A stretch of DNA of 34,753 bases from Clostridiaceae bacterium (GTDB taxonomy: Bacteria > Bacillota > Clostridia > DSM-8532): contig JAAYMA010000081.1 in NCBI GenBank assembly GCA_012521615.1, positions 1-34,753 of the forward strand. Reading direction: 5' to 3'. Each line of letters begins with the position of its first letter. Position 1 is the stretch's first letter. Positions 8,243 through 17,378 of the stretch are shown here, one piece after another. The notes under the pieces are model-generated. The model was not told the DNA's origin and made no database searches. It worked only from the letters and a program-made list of their open reading frames with translations. The position numbers were made by a program, and so were the translations under genes.

Positions 8243-9423
8243 TATCCTTCTTGATTTTTATAAACTAATTTTCCATTTATAAAGGTCATCTTTACCTTAG
8301 TCATATAATCGAAAGGATGACCTGTATATAATACAAGGTCTGCATCTTTGCCTGATTCTATACTTCCGATTCTGTTGTCCAGCCTGACACTTTTTGCAGC
8401 ATTTATAGTAATGGCTTTCAAAGCCTCTTCTTCATCCATACCCTCACGGGCTGCTATGGCTGCACACAGCATAAGGTGCTGGACCGGAACTTCAGGATGA
8501 TCCGTCATTATAGAAACATTTAGTCCCGCCTTTGAAAGTATTCCTGCAGCCTTCAGCGATTGCCTCTTAAGTTCAATTTTTGATCTGTTTGTCAGAATTG
8601 GTCCCAAAATAATATCGTAACCATATTCCTTCAAAACATCTGCAATAAGATAGCCTTCAGTGCAGTGATCCAAAGTAATATCAAGGTCGAATTCTCTGGC
8701 AATCCGGATTGCTGTCATAATATCATCGGTTCTGTGGGCGTGAGCCTTAACCACAAGCTCGCCCTTAATTACCGGTATCAGGGAGTGGAGCTTAAAATCA
8801 AAATCAGGTTTTTCGTTTTCCTCTTTATTGCTCTCATATTCAGTAAGAGCATCCAGATATTCTTTAGCCTTATAAAGCTGTTCCCTCAGCACAGCTGCTG
8901 TCGCCATTCTTGTTGAGGGGAACTGATGCTTTTCATTGTAAACAACCTTGGGATTCTCACCAAATGCAATCTTCATTGCACAGGGAGCTTTTATTATCAT
9001 CTCATCAACAGTTCGTCCAAAAGTTTTTAAAGCCGCGAACTGTCCGCCTATAACATTTGCACTGCCAGGTCCGGTAACTACTGTTGTTACTCCGTTTTCC
9101 CGGGCTTCTTTAAAGGCATTGTCAGCTTGGTAAATACCGTCTATAGCTCTTAACTGAGGCGTAGCAGGATCGGTCATTTCATTTGTATCATCGCCCTCAA
9201 ATCCTACTGCGTCTTCCATCATGCCCACGTGACAATGGCTGTCGATGAGCCCCGGCAATAAGTACATGCCATTTGCATCAATCACTTCATCTTGAGCCGA
9301 CACAGGGGGCATTGAGCTCATATCACCCACAGTCTTGATTTTTTCGCCATCACAGCAAACAAAGCCTTTATTGTAATTTGTACCAGTCATTGTAAGAATT
9401 CTTGCATTTTTTATAAACAGCAT
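8242..9423 (-). CDS. Metal-dependent amidohydrolase (imidazolonepropionase-like)
   Basis: The protein is 393 aa with the amidohydrolase beta-sandwich and TIM-barrel plan. LPGLIDSHCHVG holds the HxH metal site (His63, His65). KAHAHRTDDI and LDHCTEGY supply further metal histidines, MTDHPEVP supplies the catalytic Asp, and SIESGKDADLVLYTGHPFD is the usual C-terminal closing segment. Members hydrolyse cyclic amides, dipeptides or related C-N bonds; the substrate cannot be read here. A GGTGGAGG site precedes the ATG. It is the first gene of a tightly overlapping unit with tsaE-tsaB-rimI and has its own promoter, which is an odd partner for t6A genes. Confidence 0.85.
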   Translation of the reverse strand: MLFIKNARILTMTGTNYNKGFVCCDGEKIKTVGDMSSMPPVSAQDEVIDANGMYLLPGLIDSHCHVGMMEDAVGFEGDDTNEMTDPATPQLRAIDGIYQADNAFKEARENGVTTVVTGPGSANVIGGQFAALKTFGRTVDEMIIKAPCAMKIAFGENPKVVYNEKHQFPSTRMATAAVLREQLYKAKEYLDALTEYESNKEENEKPDFDFKLHSLIPVIKGELVVKAHAHRTDDIMTAIRIAREFDLDITLDHCTEGYLIADVLKEYGYDIILGPILTNRSKIELKRQSLKAAGILSKAGLNVSIMTDHPEVPVQHLMLCAAIAAREGMDEEEALKAITINAAKSVRLDNRIGSIESGKDADLVLYTGHPFDYMTKVKMTFINGKLVYKNQEG

Positions 9424-9455
9424 GTTGCCTCCACCAGCTTTTAGATCTAATATCT

Positions 9456-9485
9456 ATAATATTTTAAACTATCACAGGTTCTCAA
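9456..9485 (-). promoter_or_regulatory. Promoter of the amidohydrolase-tsaE-tsaB-rimI unit
   Basis: On the minus strand, TTGAGA (9485-9480) and TATTAT (9461-9456) are separated by 18 bp, about 33 bp upstream of the amidohydrolase ATG. Together with the lon terminator further upstream, it makes this a separate unit. Confidence 0.55.
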
Positions 9486-9554
9486 TATCAAAAATTACAC
9501 AATGTATGCCAGCAATACGTTATGCAATTTTATCCTGAAATAAAAATTCAAAAA

Positions 9555-9586
9555 TATAAAAATAAAAGCAGGTAAAAAAACCTGCT
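9555..9586 (-). terminator. Rho-independent terminator of lon
   Basis: On the minus strand, AGCAGGT (9586-9580) pairs with ACCTGCT (9573-9567) around a loop of six T, followed by TTTATTTTTATATTTTT. It lies 33 bp past the lon stop codon. Confidence 0.75.
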
Positions 9587-9618
9587 CATATTATAGCACA
9601 TTCCATAGATCATGGAGA

Positions 9619-12033
9619 TTAATTTTCAAGAGTTACCGCTGCTTCCTCAGCCGCATTGTTGAGTACTACAATTTCATTATTACGTTTTGATGACTCATTT
9701 AATTCATTGACAAGTGCCAGCTCCAATACCTGATCTATGTGTGAAACAGGAACAAGATTAATTACTTCCCTGATATTTTCAGGTATGTCTTCAATGTCTT
9801 TGGCATTGTCCATTGGAATCAATACTGTGTCAATCCCTGCCCGGTGCGCTGCGAGAACCTTCTCTTTCAAGCCGCCGATAGCCAGAACCCTGCCCCTCAG
9901 AGTAATCTCACCCGTCATGGCAACATTTCTTCTTACAGGATTTTGGGTCAAAGCCGATACCATTGCAGTTGCAAGGGTAATACCTGCAGAAGGTCCGTCC
10001 TTTGGAACAGCTCCCTCCGGCACATGTATATGAATATCATATTTTTTATGGAAATCAGCTTCTATTCCATAACGAATAGCCTGGGAGCGTATATAACTCC
10101 TTGCTATCCTTGCCGATTCCTTCATTACATCGCCTAATTGTCCTGTAAGTTCAAGGCTGCCGTCACCCGGCATAATATTAACCTCAACAGGCATTGTATC
10201 GCCACCGACTGATGTCCATGCCAATCCTCTTGCAATACCTACTTCGTCCTTTTCATTGGCTTTATCATACAGATATTTTCTGGCACCTAAAAACTTGCTG
10301 ATATTATTGCCTGTAACGCGTACTATCTTTCTTTCACCTGAGACAATCAGCTTTGTAGCCTTACGTATGGTTGCAGCAATGTTGCGCTCAAGATTTCTGA
10401 CTCCTGCCTCTCTGGTATAGTGAACTATTATTTCACGCAGAGCCGAAGTATCAATCCTCACTTGTGAACGCGTTACACCATGAAGCTCAAGCTGTTTTGG
10501 CACAAGATATTTAGATGCAATGCTCATCTTCTCGTCTTCTGTATAGCCGGTTATATCAATAACTTCCATACGGTCAAGAAGCGGCCTTGGTATAGCACCA
10601 ATGTAGTTTGCGGTGGTCAGAAACAATACATCTGACAAATCGTATGGAACGTCAAGGTAGTGATCCCTGAATTCCTTATTCTGTTCCGGATCCAGAACTT
10701 CAAGCATTGCAGATGCAGGATCTCCTTTGTAATCACTGGACATTTTGTCGATCTCATCCAGGAGAATCAATGGGTTTGAAGAACCTGCCTGCCTGATAGC
10801 GTTGATTATCCTTCCTGGCATAGCCCCCACATATGTTCTTCTGTGACCTCTTATTTCAGCCTCATCTCTTACACCACCCAAAGACATTCTCACATATTTT
10901 CTGTTAAGGGCTTCAGCAATTGATTTGGCAATAGAAGTTTTACCAACACCCGGAGGACCTGCCAGGCATATAATAGGACCGTTCAGACTATTGTTCATTT
11001 TCCGTACAGCCAGATACTCCAATACCCGTTCTTTGACTTTTTCAAGTCCATAATGATCCCGGTCAAGTATCTCAGCCGCACGCCTGATATCAATTATCTC
11101 GTCTGTTTTCTTGTTCCATGGAAGCTCCAGTATGGTGTCCAGGTAAGTCCTGATTACTCCGCTTTCGGCCGAAGAAGAATGCATGCGTGAGAGACGGTCT
11201 ACTTCCTTGAGAGCCTTTTTCTCGGCTTCTTCAGGAAGACCTGCATTGCGTATTCTCTCCCGGTATTCTTCCACTTCACCTACCAGATCTGTATCACCCA
11301 GTTCTTTTTGTATAGCTTTCAACTGTTCACGCAGGTAATACTCCCGCTGATTTTTGTCGATTTGTTTACGTACTTTATCTGTAATACTCTTCTCAATTTT
11401 AAGAATATCATTTTCTTTCGCCAAAATATCCAAAAGTTTTTCAAGCCGTCTCTTCGGAGATAATTCCTCCAGAATTTCCTGCTTAATCTCTATGGAAATA
11501 TCAAGATTGGAAGCTATCAAATCGGGAAGCCGGGTTAAATCATCGATATTGGTAATTGAAAGCGTCGCATCTGATGAGATTTTTCCGGACAGCTTCGCAT
11601 ACTTTTCAAAATGTTCAATTGTTTGTCTCGCCAAAGCCTGAACATCGCGCCTCTTACTCTGCAATGCCGGATTTTTCAGGCATTTGATATCTGCAGAATA
11701 ATAAGGTTCACTTTGAATAAAGTTTACTATTTTAGCTCTTTCCATACCCTCAACAAGGACACGGATAGCCCTTCCCGGCAATCTCAGAAGCTGTTTGACC
11801 TTTACTATTGTACCCACAATATATATCTCATCAAAATCAGGATTTTCAATACTGGGATCTTTCTGTGCGGCCAGAAATATTCTCTGGTCTTTAAGCATTG
11901 CTTCTTCAACAGCCTTTATAGACTTTTCACGTCCAACATCAAAGTGCAATATCATAAAAGGGTAAATAACCAGACCCCTTAAAGGAAGCATTGGCATATT
12001 ACGTATTATATTATCATTAGTTGTCTTTGACAT
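9619..12033 (-). CDS. lon: ATP-dependent protease Lon (LonA type)
   Basis: The protein is 804 aa, full length. It has an N-terminal substrate-binding domain ([20 protein letters not shown]; about 15-210), a coiled helical linker, an AAA domain with Walker A GPPGVGKT (about 358-366) and Walker B ILLDEIDK, then the S16 protease domain with PKDGPSAG (Ser682) and GGLKEK (Lys725). Lon degrades misfolded and regulatory proteins. AAAGGA lies 7 nt before the ATG. It has its own promoter with a palindrome over the -10 box and its own terminator, so it is probably monocistronic. A second, different Lon-type protease is encoded at 4134. Confidence 0.97.
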   Translation of the reverse strand: MSKTTNDNIIRNMPMLPLRGLVIYPFMILHFDVGREKSIKAVEEAMLKDQRIFLAAQKDPSIENPDFDEIYIVGTIVKVKQLLRLPGRAIRVLVEGMERAKIVNFIQSEPYYSADIKCLKNPALQSKRRDVQALARQTIEHFEKYAKLSGKISSDATLSITNIDDLTRLPDLIASNLDISIEIKQEILEELSPKRRLEKLLDILAKENDILKIEKSITDKVRKQIDKNQREYYLREQLKAIQKELGDTDLVGEVEEYRERIRNAGLPEEAEKKALKEVDRLSRMHSSSAESGVIRTYLDTILELPWNKKTDEIIDIRRAAEILDRDHYGLEKVKERVLEYLAVRKMNNSLNGPIICLAGPPGVGKTSIAKSIAEALNRKYVRMSLGGVRDEAEIRGHRRTYVGAMPGRIINAIRQAGSSNPLILLDEIDKMSSDYKGDPASAMLEVLDPEQNKEFRDHYLDVPYDLSDVLFLTTANYIGAIPRPLLDRMEVIDITGYTEDEKMSIASKYLVPKQLELHGVTRSQVRIDTSALREIIVHYTREAGVRNLERNIAATIRKATKLIVSGERKIVRVTGNNISKFLGARKYLYDKANEKDEVGIARGLAWTSVGGDTMPVEVNIMPGDGSLELTGQLGDVMKESARIARSYIRSQAIRYGIEADFHKKYDIHIHVPEGAVPKDGPSAGITLATAMVSALTQNPVRRNVAMTGEITLRGRVLAIGGLKEKVLAAHRAGIDTVLIPMDNAKDIEDIPENIREVINLVPVSHIDQVLELALVNELNESSKRNNEIVVLNNAAEEAAVTLEN

Positions 12034-12074
12034 CTTATCATCCTTTCAAACCCGTAAGGCCTAAAGCAGTCACG

Positions 12075-12112
12075 GTATGTATAATTATAAATACATACTG
12101 GCATCATTTCAA
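12075..12112 (-). promoter_or_regulatory. lon promoter with palindromic operator-like site
   Basis: On the minus strand, TTGAAA (12112-12107) and TATAAT (12089-12084) are exactly 17 bp apart. A perfect inverted repeat, GTATGTAT-N8-ATACATAC (12075-12098), is centred on the -10 box. It does not match CIRCE or a CtsR heptad repeat. A repressor binding this site would block RNA polymerase directly (inference). Confidence 0.7.
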
Positions 12113-12166
12113 TTGATTCTTTTGCCATTTCACAACACCAGTAAATTATTCAAATATTTCACAAAG

Positions 12167-12196
12167 AAAAAAGATCACAAAAAAGTGATCTTTTTT
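12167..12196 (-). terminator. Terminator of the str operon (tuf), bidirectional in form
   Basis: AAAAAAGATCAC (12167-12178) pairs perfectly with GTGATCTTTTTT (12185-12196) around a loop of six A. Both strands end in a T-run, but only tuf approaches it. Confidence 0.85.
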
Positions 12197-12225
12197 TGTC
12201 AAAGACTTATTTTTGATAAAGATAA

Positions 12226-12256
12226 AGTTTGCAAGCCCTATTAGGACTTGCAAACT
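12226..12256 (-). other. Second hairpin between tuf and its terminator
   Basis: AGTTTGCAAG (12226-12235) and CTTGCAAACT (12247-12256) form a perfect 10-bp stem, 34 nt after the tuf stop. No T-run follows, so it may be an RNA 3' stabilizer or processing site rather than a terminator (inference). Confidence 0.55.
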
Positions 12257-12290
12257 AAAATCATTCCATGCAATATATTATGAATTAAAA

Positions 12291-13496
12291 TTACTCGATA
12301 ATATCTACAACTGCACCTGAACCAACGGTTCTGCCGCCTTCACGGATAGCAAGTCTGAGACCTTTTTCCATAGCGATTGGTGAAATAAGCTCGATTTCCA
12401 TGGTTACGTGGTCACCAGGCATGCACATTTCAACGCCTTCAGGTAGCTTAATGGTTCCGGTAACGTCAGTAGTTCTGAAGTAGAACTGTGGTCTGTAACC
12501 GGAGAAGAAAGGCTTGGAACGGCCACCTTCAGAAGCTGTCAGTACGTAAACCTGTGCTGTAAACTTGGTATGAGGAGTAATTGAACCAGGTTTAGCAAGA
12601 ACTTGACCTCTCTGAATGTCAGTTCTCTGAATACCACGAAGCAATGCACCGATATTGTCGCCAGCTTCAGCCTGGTCAAGAATCTTACGGAACATTTCAA
12701 CACCGGTAACTGTGGTCTTTCTGGATTCTTCTGCAAGACCTACGATTTCTACTTCGTCACCAACCTTAACCATACCTCTTTCAACTCTACCGGTAGCAAC
12801 TGTACCACGACCAGTAATGGTGAATACGTCCTCAACAGGCATAAGGAATGGCTGATCTACAGGACGCTCTGGAGTAGGAATGTACTCGTCAACAGCTGCC
12901 ATCAGTTCAAGAATAGGAGCATATTTCGGATCGTTAGGATCGTTTGACTCACATTCGAGAGCCTCTAAAGCAGAACCTCTGATAAATGGAGTATCATCTC
13001 CGGGGAATTCGTACTCATTGAGAAGCTCTCTGAGTTCCATTTCAACAAGCTCGATGAGTTCTTCGTCGTCAACCTGGTCACATTTGTTCAAGAATACAAC
13101 AATCTTGGGAACACCAACCTGACGGGAAAGAAGAATGTGTTCACGAGTCTGAGGCATAGGACCATCAGCTGCTGAAACAACAAGGATAGCACCGTCCATC
13201 TGAGCTGCACCTGTAATCATGTTCTTAACATAGTCAGCGTGACCAGGGCAGTCAACGTGAGCATAGTGACGATTTTCTGTTTCATACTCAACGTGGGATG
13301 TGTTGATGGTAATACCTCTTTCCTTCTCTTCCGGAGCATTGTCAATCTGATCATATGCCCTTGCCTGGATGTTTGGGTTAGCTAAAGCAAGCACCTTTGT
13401 AATAGCTGCTGTAAGAGTAGTCTTACCATGGTCAACGTGACCAATTGTACCAATGTTTACGTGTGGTTTAGTACGTTCAAATTTTGCCTTTGCCAT
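12291..13496 (-). CDS. tuf: Elongation factor Tu
   Basis: The protein is 401 aa, starting [20 protein letters not shown]. The GTPase domain has GHVDHGKT (G1), DCPGH (G3) and NKCD (G4), with domains II and III following to the C-terminal [14 protein letters not shown]-Tu carries aminoacyl-tRNA to the ribosomal A site. I chose the ATG at 13496 because AAGGAGG lies 10 nt upstream; an upstream in-frame start at 13547 would add 17 unrelated residues. It lies 74 nt after fusA as the last gene of the str operon. Confidence 0.98.
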   Translation of the reverse strand: MAKAKFERTKPHVNIGTIGHVDHGKTTLTAAITKVLALANPNIQARAYDQIDNAPEEKERGITINTSHVEYETENRHYAHVDCPGHADYVKNMITGAAQMDGAILVVSAADGPMPQTREHILLSRQVGVPKIVVFLNKCDQVDDEELIELVEMELRELLNEYEFPGDDTPFIRGSALEALECESNDPNDPKYAPILELMAAVDEYIPTPERPVDQPFLMPVEDVFTITGRGTVATGRVERGMVKVGDEVEIVGLAEESRKTTVTGVEMFRKILDQAEAGDNIGALLRGIQRTDIQRGQVLAKPGSITPHTKFTAQVYVLTASEGGRSKPFFSGYRPQFYFRTTDVTGTIKLPEGVEMCMPGDHVTMEIELISPIAMEKGLRLAIREGGRTVGSGAVVDIIE

Positions 13497-13570
13497 TTGT
13501 GAATAACCTCCTTCTTTTGAATCACTGATTGATTCAAAATTATACAATTATTAATTTATTTAAGCAATAG

Positions 13571-15652
13571 TTATGCTTTGGGTTTCCTGCCTTCAACAAT
13601 CTGTTCCTGTATATTCTTTGGAACCTGTTCATAATGAGAAGGTGTCATGGTATAAGTTGCACGGCCCTGAGTTTTTGAACGCAGGTCTGTAGCATACCCG
13701 AACATTTCGGACAATGGAACAAACGCGTGTACGGTTTGTCCGCCTGCTATAGCATCCATACCTTCTATTCTTCCGCGGCGAGAGTTAAGGTCACCCATAA
13801 CATCGCCAAGGTATTCATCAGGGGTTGTGACATCAACCTTCATAATGGGCTCCAATAGTACAGGATCAGCCTTTCTCATGGCTTCTTTGAAAGCCATCGA
13901 TCCGGCAATCTTAAACGCCATTTCTGATGAGTCAACCTCGTGATACGAACCATCAACAAGGGTTACTTTTACATCCAGTACCTGATATCCGGCAACTACA
14001 CCACTGTTCATGGCATCGCGGATACCACTGTCAACAGCAGGGATGTATTCCTTAGGAATAACACCGCCTACAATTTTATCAACAAATTCGTATCCCTTTC
14101 CAGGTTCAAGAGGTTCAACCTCAATGACACAGTGTCCGTATTGACCTTTACCACCGGACTGACGGATAAACTTACCTTCTGCCTTAACAGCCTTGCGGAT
14201 AGTCTCCTTATAGGATACCTGAGGTTTACCTACATTTGCCTCAACCTTAAATTCCCTGAGCAGTCGATCAACGATAATTTCAAGGTGAAGCTCACCCATA
14301 CCTGCAATAATAGTCTGACCTGTTTCTTTGTCAGTCCAGACACGGAATGTCGGATCTTCCTCCGCCAGTTTCTGCAGGGCAATACTCATCTTTTCCTGAC
14401 CGGCTTTTGTTTTAGGTTCAATTGCTATATTGATTACCGGTTCAGGGAATTCCATAGATTCCAAGATAATCGGATGTTCTTCATCACATAAAGTGTCGCC
14501 GGTTGAGGTGAATTTTAAACCTACAGCGGCAGCTATATCACCTGCGAATACCTTATCGATCTCCTCACGGTGATTAGCATGCATAAGCAGAATTCGTCCG
14601 ATTCTTTCGCGTTTATTCTTGGTAGAGTTCAATACATATGAACCTGAAGACAATGTTCCTGAATAAACACGGAAGAATGACAGTTTTCCAACATAAGGGT
14701 CAGTCATAATCTTGAAAGCAAGAGCTGAAAAAGGAGCATCGTCTGATGCAGGTCTTTCATCTTCCTCCTCAGTTCCCGCTTTAACACCTTTAATAGGTGG
14801 TATATCCAATGGTGACGGCAAATAGTCCACCATGGCATCCAATAAGAGCTGAACACCCTTATTTCTGTAAGAAGACCCACAGGTTACAGGCACTATCTGG
14901 TTGTTAATGGTCGCCTTTCTGATGGCTCTTTTAAGCTCATCTACTGTAAACTCTTCACCTTCAAAATATTTGTTCAGGAGTTCGTCATCCAGTTCAGCAA
15001 CCGACTCCACCAGTTTGGACCGATATTCTTCGGCCAGCTCTTTCATGTCCTCAGGAATTTCGCTCTCTTCTATTACCTTTCCGAGATCATCCTTGTAAAT
15101 TTCGGCTTTCATTTTTACAAGGTCGATAATTCCTTCGAAATGGTCTTCCTTTCCAATCGGCAATTGTATAGGTACCGCATTTGCACCTAATCTGTCTTTT
15201 ATCATTTGGACGCAGTTGAAAAAGTCTGCTCCCATTATATCCATTTTATTTACATAGGCTATACGCGGAACCTTGTATTTGTCAGCCTGTCTCCAAACAG
15301 TTTCAGACTGGGGCTCAACGCCACCTTTTGCACAAAAGAGCGTCACAGAGCCATCCAATACACGCAAGGATCTTTCAACTTCCACAGTGAAGTCAACATG
15401 TCCTGGCGTATCTATAATGTTTACACGGCAGTGCCTCCACTGAGCAGTTGTTGCAGCAGAAGTAATTGTAATACCTCTTTCCTGCTCCTGCTCCATCCAG
15501 TCCATAGTGGCCGAACCTTCGTGTGTCTCACCCAACTTATGGGTACGGCCGGTATAGAACAAAATTCTTTCAGTGGTGGTAGTTTTACCTGCGTCAATGT
15601 GTGCCATAATACCGACGTTTCTTGTATCTTCCAAGCTGAATTTTCTGGGCAT
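13571..15652 (-). CDS. fusA: Elongation factor G
   Basis: The protein is 693 aa. [20 protein letters not shown] leads into G1 [18 protein letters not shown] (G3) and NKMD (G4) follow, then domains II-V, including [10 protein letters not shown] of domain IV. EF-G drives ribosomal translocation and, with RRF, recycling. The ATG at 15652 has AAAGGAGGG upstream; an in-frame start at 15682 lacks one. It is 51 nt after rpsG and 74 nt before tuf, in canonical order. Confidence 0.98.
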   Translation of the reverse strand: MPRKFSLEDTRNVGIMAHIDAGKTTTTERILFYTGRTHKLGETHEGSATMDWMEQEQERGITITSAATTAQWRHCRVNIIDTPGHVDFTVEVERSLRVLDGSVTLFCAKGGVEPQSETVWRQADKYKVPRIAYVNKMDIMGADFFNCVQMIKDRLGANAVPIQLPIGKEDHFEGIIDLVKMKAEIYKDDLGKVIEESEIPEDMKELAEEYRSKLVESVAELDDELLNKYFEGEEFTVDELKRAIRKATINNQIVPVTCGSSYRNKGVQLLLDAMVDYLPSPLDIPPIKGVKAGTEEEDERPASDDAPFSALAFKIMTDPYVGKLSFFRVYSGTLSSGSYVLNSTKNKRERIGRILLMHANHREEIDKVFAGDIAAAVGLKFTSTGDTLCDEEHPIILESMEFPEPVINIAIEPKTKAGQEKMSIALQKLAEEDPTFRVWTDKETGQTIIAGMGELHLEIIVDRLLREFKVEANVGKPQVSYKETIRKAVKAEGKFIRQSGGKGQYGHCVIEVEPLEPGKGYEFVDKIVGGVIPKEYIPAVDSGIRDAMNSGVVAGYQVLDVKVTLVDGSYHEVDSSEMAFKIAGSMAFKEAMRKADPVLLEPIMKVDVTTPDEYLGDVMGDLNSRRGRIEGMDAIAGGQTVHAFVPLSEMFGYATDLRSKTQGRATYTMTPSHYEQVPKNIQEQIVEGRKPKA

Positions 15653-15703
15653 TGATACCCTCCTTTCGATGAAATACTGCAATGTTTGCTGCGTTTAATA
15701 TTA

Positions 15704-16258
<555 letters not shown>

Positions 16259-16345
16259 TCAAGTGCAAAAACGTTACAATCTATATGATAACAACGTCTT
16301 AGCACGTTGATGTTCCTGTTTTTAATTTTGATCAAAATTAAGATA

Positions 16346-16756
16346 TTATTTACCTTTTTTCGCACCGTATTTGGATCTTGCCTGCTTACGATTAGCAACA
16401 CCGGCAGTATCGAGTGTGCCTCGGATGATGTGGTATCTTACACCAGGCAGGTCCTTAACACGGCCACCTCTGATAAGAACAACACTGTGCTCCTGGAGAT
16501 TGTGTCCAATACCAGGAATGTAAGCTGTTACCTCAAGACCGTTTGTCAAACGAACCCTGGCAACCTTTCGGAGAGCCGAATTAGGTTTCTTAGGTGTAAC
16601 TGTTTTAACAACGGTACAAACGCCTCTCTTCTGCGGAGAGTTTGTCTTGGTGTACTTTTTCTTCAGTGTGTTCATTCCAATCTGCAACGCCGGAGCATCA
16701 GAATGGTAAACCACTTTCTTTCTGCCCTTTCTTACCAATTGGTTAAACGTTGGCAT
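16346..16756 (-). CDS. rpsL: 30S ribosomal protein S12
   Basis: The protein is 136 aa, starting [20 protein letters not shown]. It carries [11 protein letters not shown], and Lys56 (equivalent to the lysine changed in classical streptomycin-resistant mutants) is wild type. The second resistance loop, [14 protein letters not shown], is also normal. S12 sits at the decoding centre and controls fidelity. AAGGAGGTG lies just upstream. It follows the L7Ae-like gene after 103 nt that contain a 10-bp hairpin. Confidence 0.98.
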   Translation of the reverse strand: MPTFNQLVRKGRKKVVYHSDAPALQIGMNTLKKKYTKTNSPQKRGVCTVVKTVTPKKPNSALRKVARVRLTNGLEVTAYIPGIGHNLQEHSVVLIRGGRVKDLPGVRYHIIRGTLDTAGVANRKQARSKYGAKKGK

Positions 16757-16790
16757 TCTTTTTCACCTCCTTAGAAAAATTACATTAAAA

Positions 16791-16819
16791 TTTTCAGTGG
16801 AACATACTGCCACTGAAAA
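16791..16819 (-). other. Attenuator-like hairpin between the L7Ae-like gene and rpsL
   Basis: On the minus strand, TTTTCAGTGG (16819-16810) pairs perfectly with CCACTGAAAA (16800-16791) around a 9-nt loop, followed by TTTTAATG. The short T-run would give partial termination at most. It lies 34 nt upstream of the rpsL start. Confidence 0.5.
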
Positions 16820-16859
16820 AAATTAAACTATTTAACTATAAGAAACTAACGTGAAAACG

Positions 16860-17108
16860 TTAATTACTTTTCAGTATACCTACAACAGCAGCTGATACTT
16901 CAATTCCTGCTGCCTTGCCAAGTTGTTTCATAGACTCGGTCGTGTGAACCATAATGTTTTTTTCCTTACAAAGCTGTTTTATCGGTTCAGTCAGTCTCTT
17001 ATCAGCATCATCTGCAATAATGACCGATTCAAGCCTATCCTGCTCAATTGCTTTTTTGGTTTGTTTAAGGCCAACAACCTTTTCTTTCTTTTTCAGCAAT
17101 TCCAACAC
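16860..17108 (-). CDS. L7Ae/L30e/S12e-family K-turn RNA-binding protein (YbxF/RplGB-like)
   Basis: The protein is 82 aa from the GTG at 17108. It carries the L7Ae fold with GLKQTKKAIEQDRLESVIIA and the C-terminal LGKAAGIEVSAAVVGILK. B. subtilis YbxF, also 82 aa and just upstream of rpsL, binds K-turn RNA, so both position and length support orthology. I chose the GTG because GGAGG lies 7 nt before it; extension to an ATG at 17171 would add 21 unconserved residues. It is first in the str operon here, whereas rpoB-rpoC usually lie upstream; here the upstream neighbour is an unrelated divergent gene. Confidence 0.92.
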   Translation of the reverse strand: MLELLKKKEKVVGLKQTKKAIEQDRLESVIIADDADKRLTEPIKQLCKEKNIMVHTTESMKQLGKAAGIEVSAAVVGILKSN

Positions 17109-17191
17109 CTTTAAACCTCCAAAAAGAAACTTCTCGGCAAATTGCAGGCAAACACAAAAACATGTAAACATATGCGTTCACATGCTAAATT

Positions 17192-17221
17192 ATTGTATCA
17201 TCGCCAGTTTTATATTGTCAA
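17192..17221 (-). promoter_or_regulatory. Promoter of the str operon
   Basis: On the minus strand, a perfect -35 TTGACA (17221-17216) and an extended -10 TGATACAAT (hexamer 17197-17192) are 18 bp apart. Transcription should start near 17185, leaving a leader of about 77 nt to the GTG. Confidence 0.8.
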
Positions 17222-17300
17222 GCTTACTTTTTCAAACAATTTATAGCATAATCTTTCTGCATGTTAAGGCTTATGTAGTGACATTTAATCTTGTTTGCCT

Positions 17301-17332
17301 TTACCAGTATAATATATTACCAGTATAATATA
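17301..17332 (+). repeat. Perfect 16-bp tandem repeat with two -10 boxes
   Basis: TTACCAGTATAATATA occurs twice head to tail (17301-17316 and 17317-17332). Each copy holds a TATAAT (17308-17313 and 17324-17329). TTTACC (17300-17305) could serve as -35 for the second box at 18 bp. It lies 47 bp upstream of the TTG start of the acyltransferase gene and is the likely promoter. Confidence 0.65.
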
Positions 17333-17378
17333 ATTACAATGATAAAATTATGGAACGAAGGATGTTGATAAAATCAAA

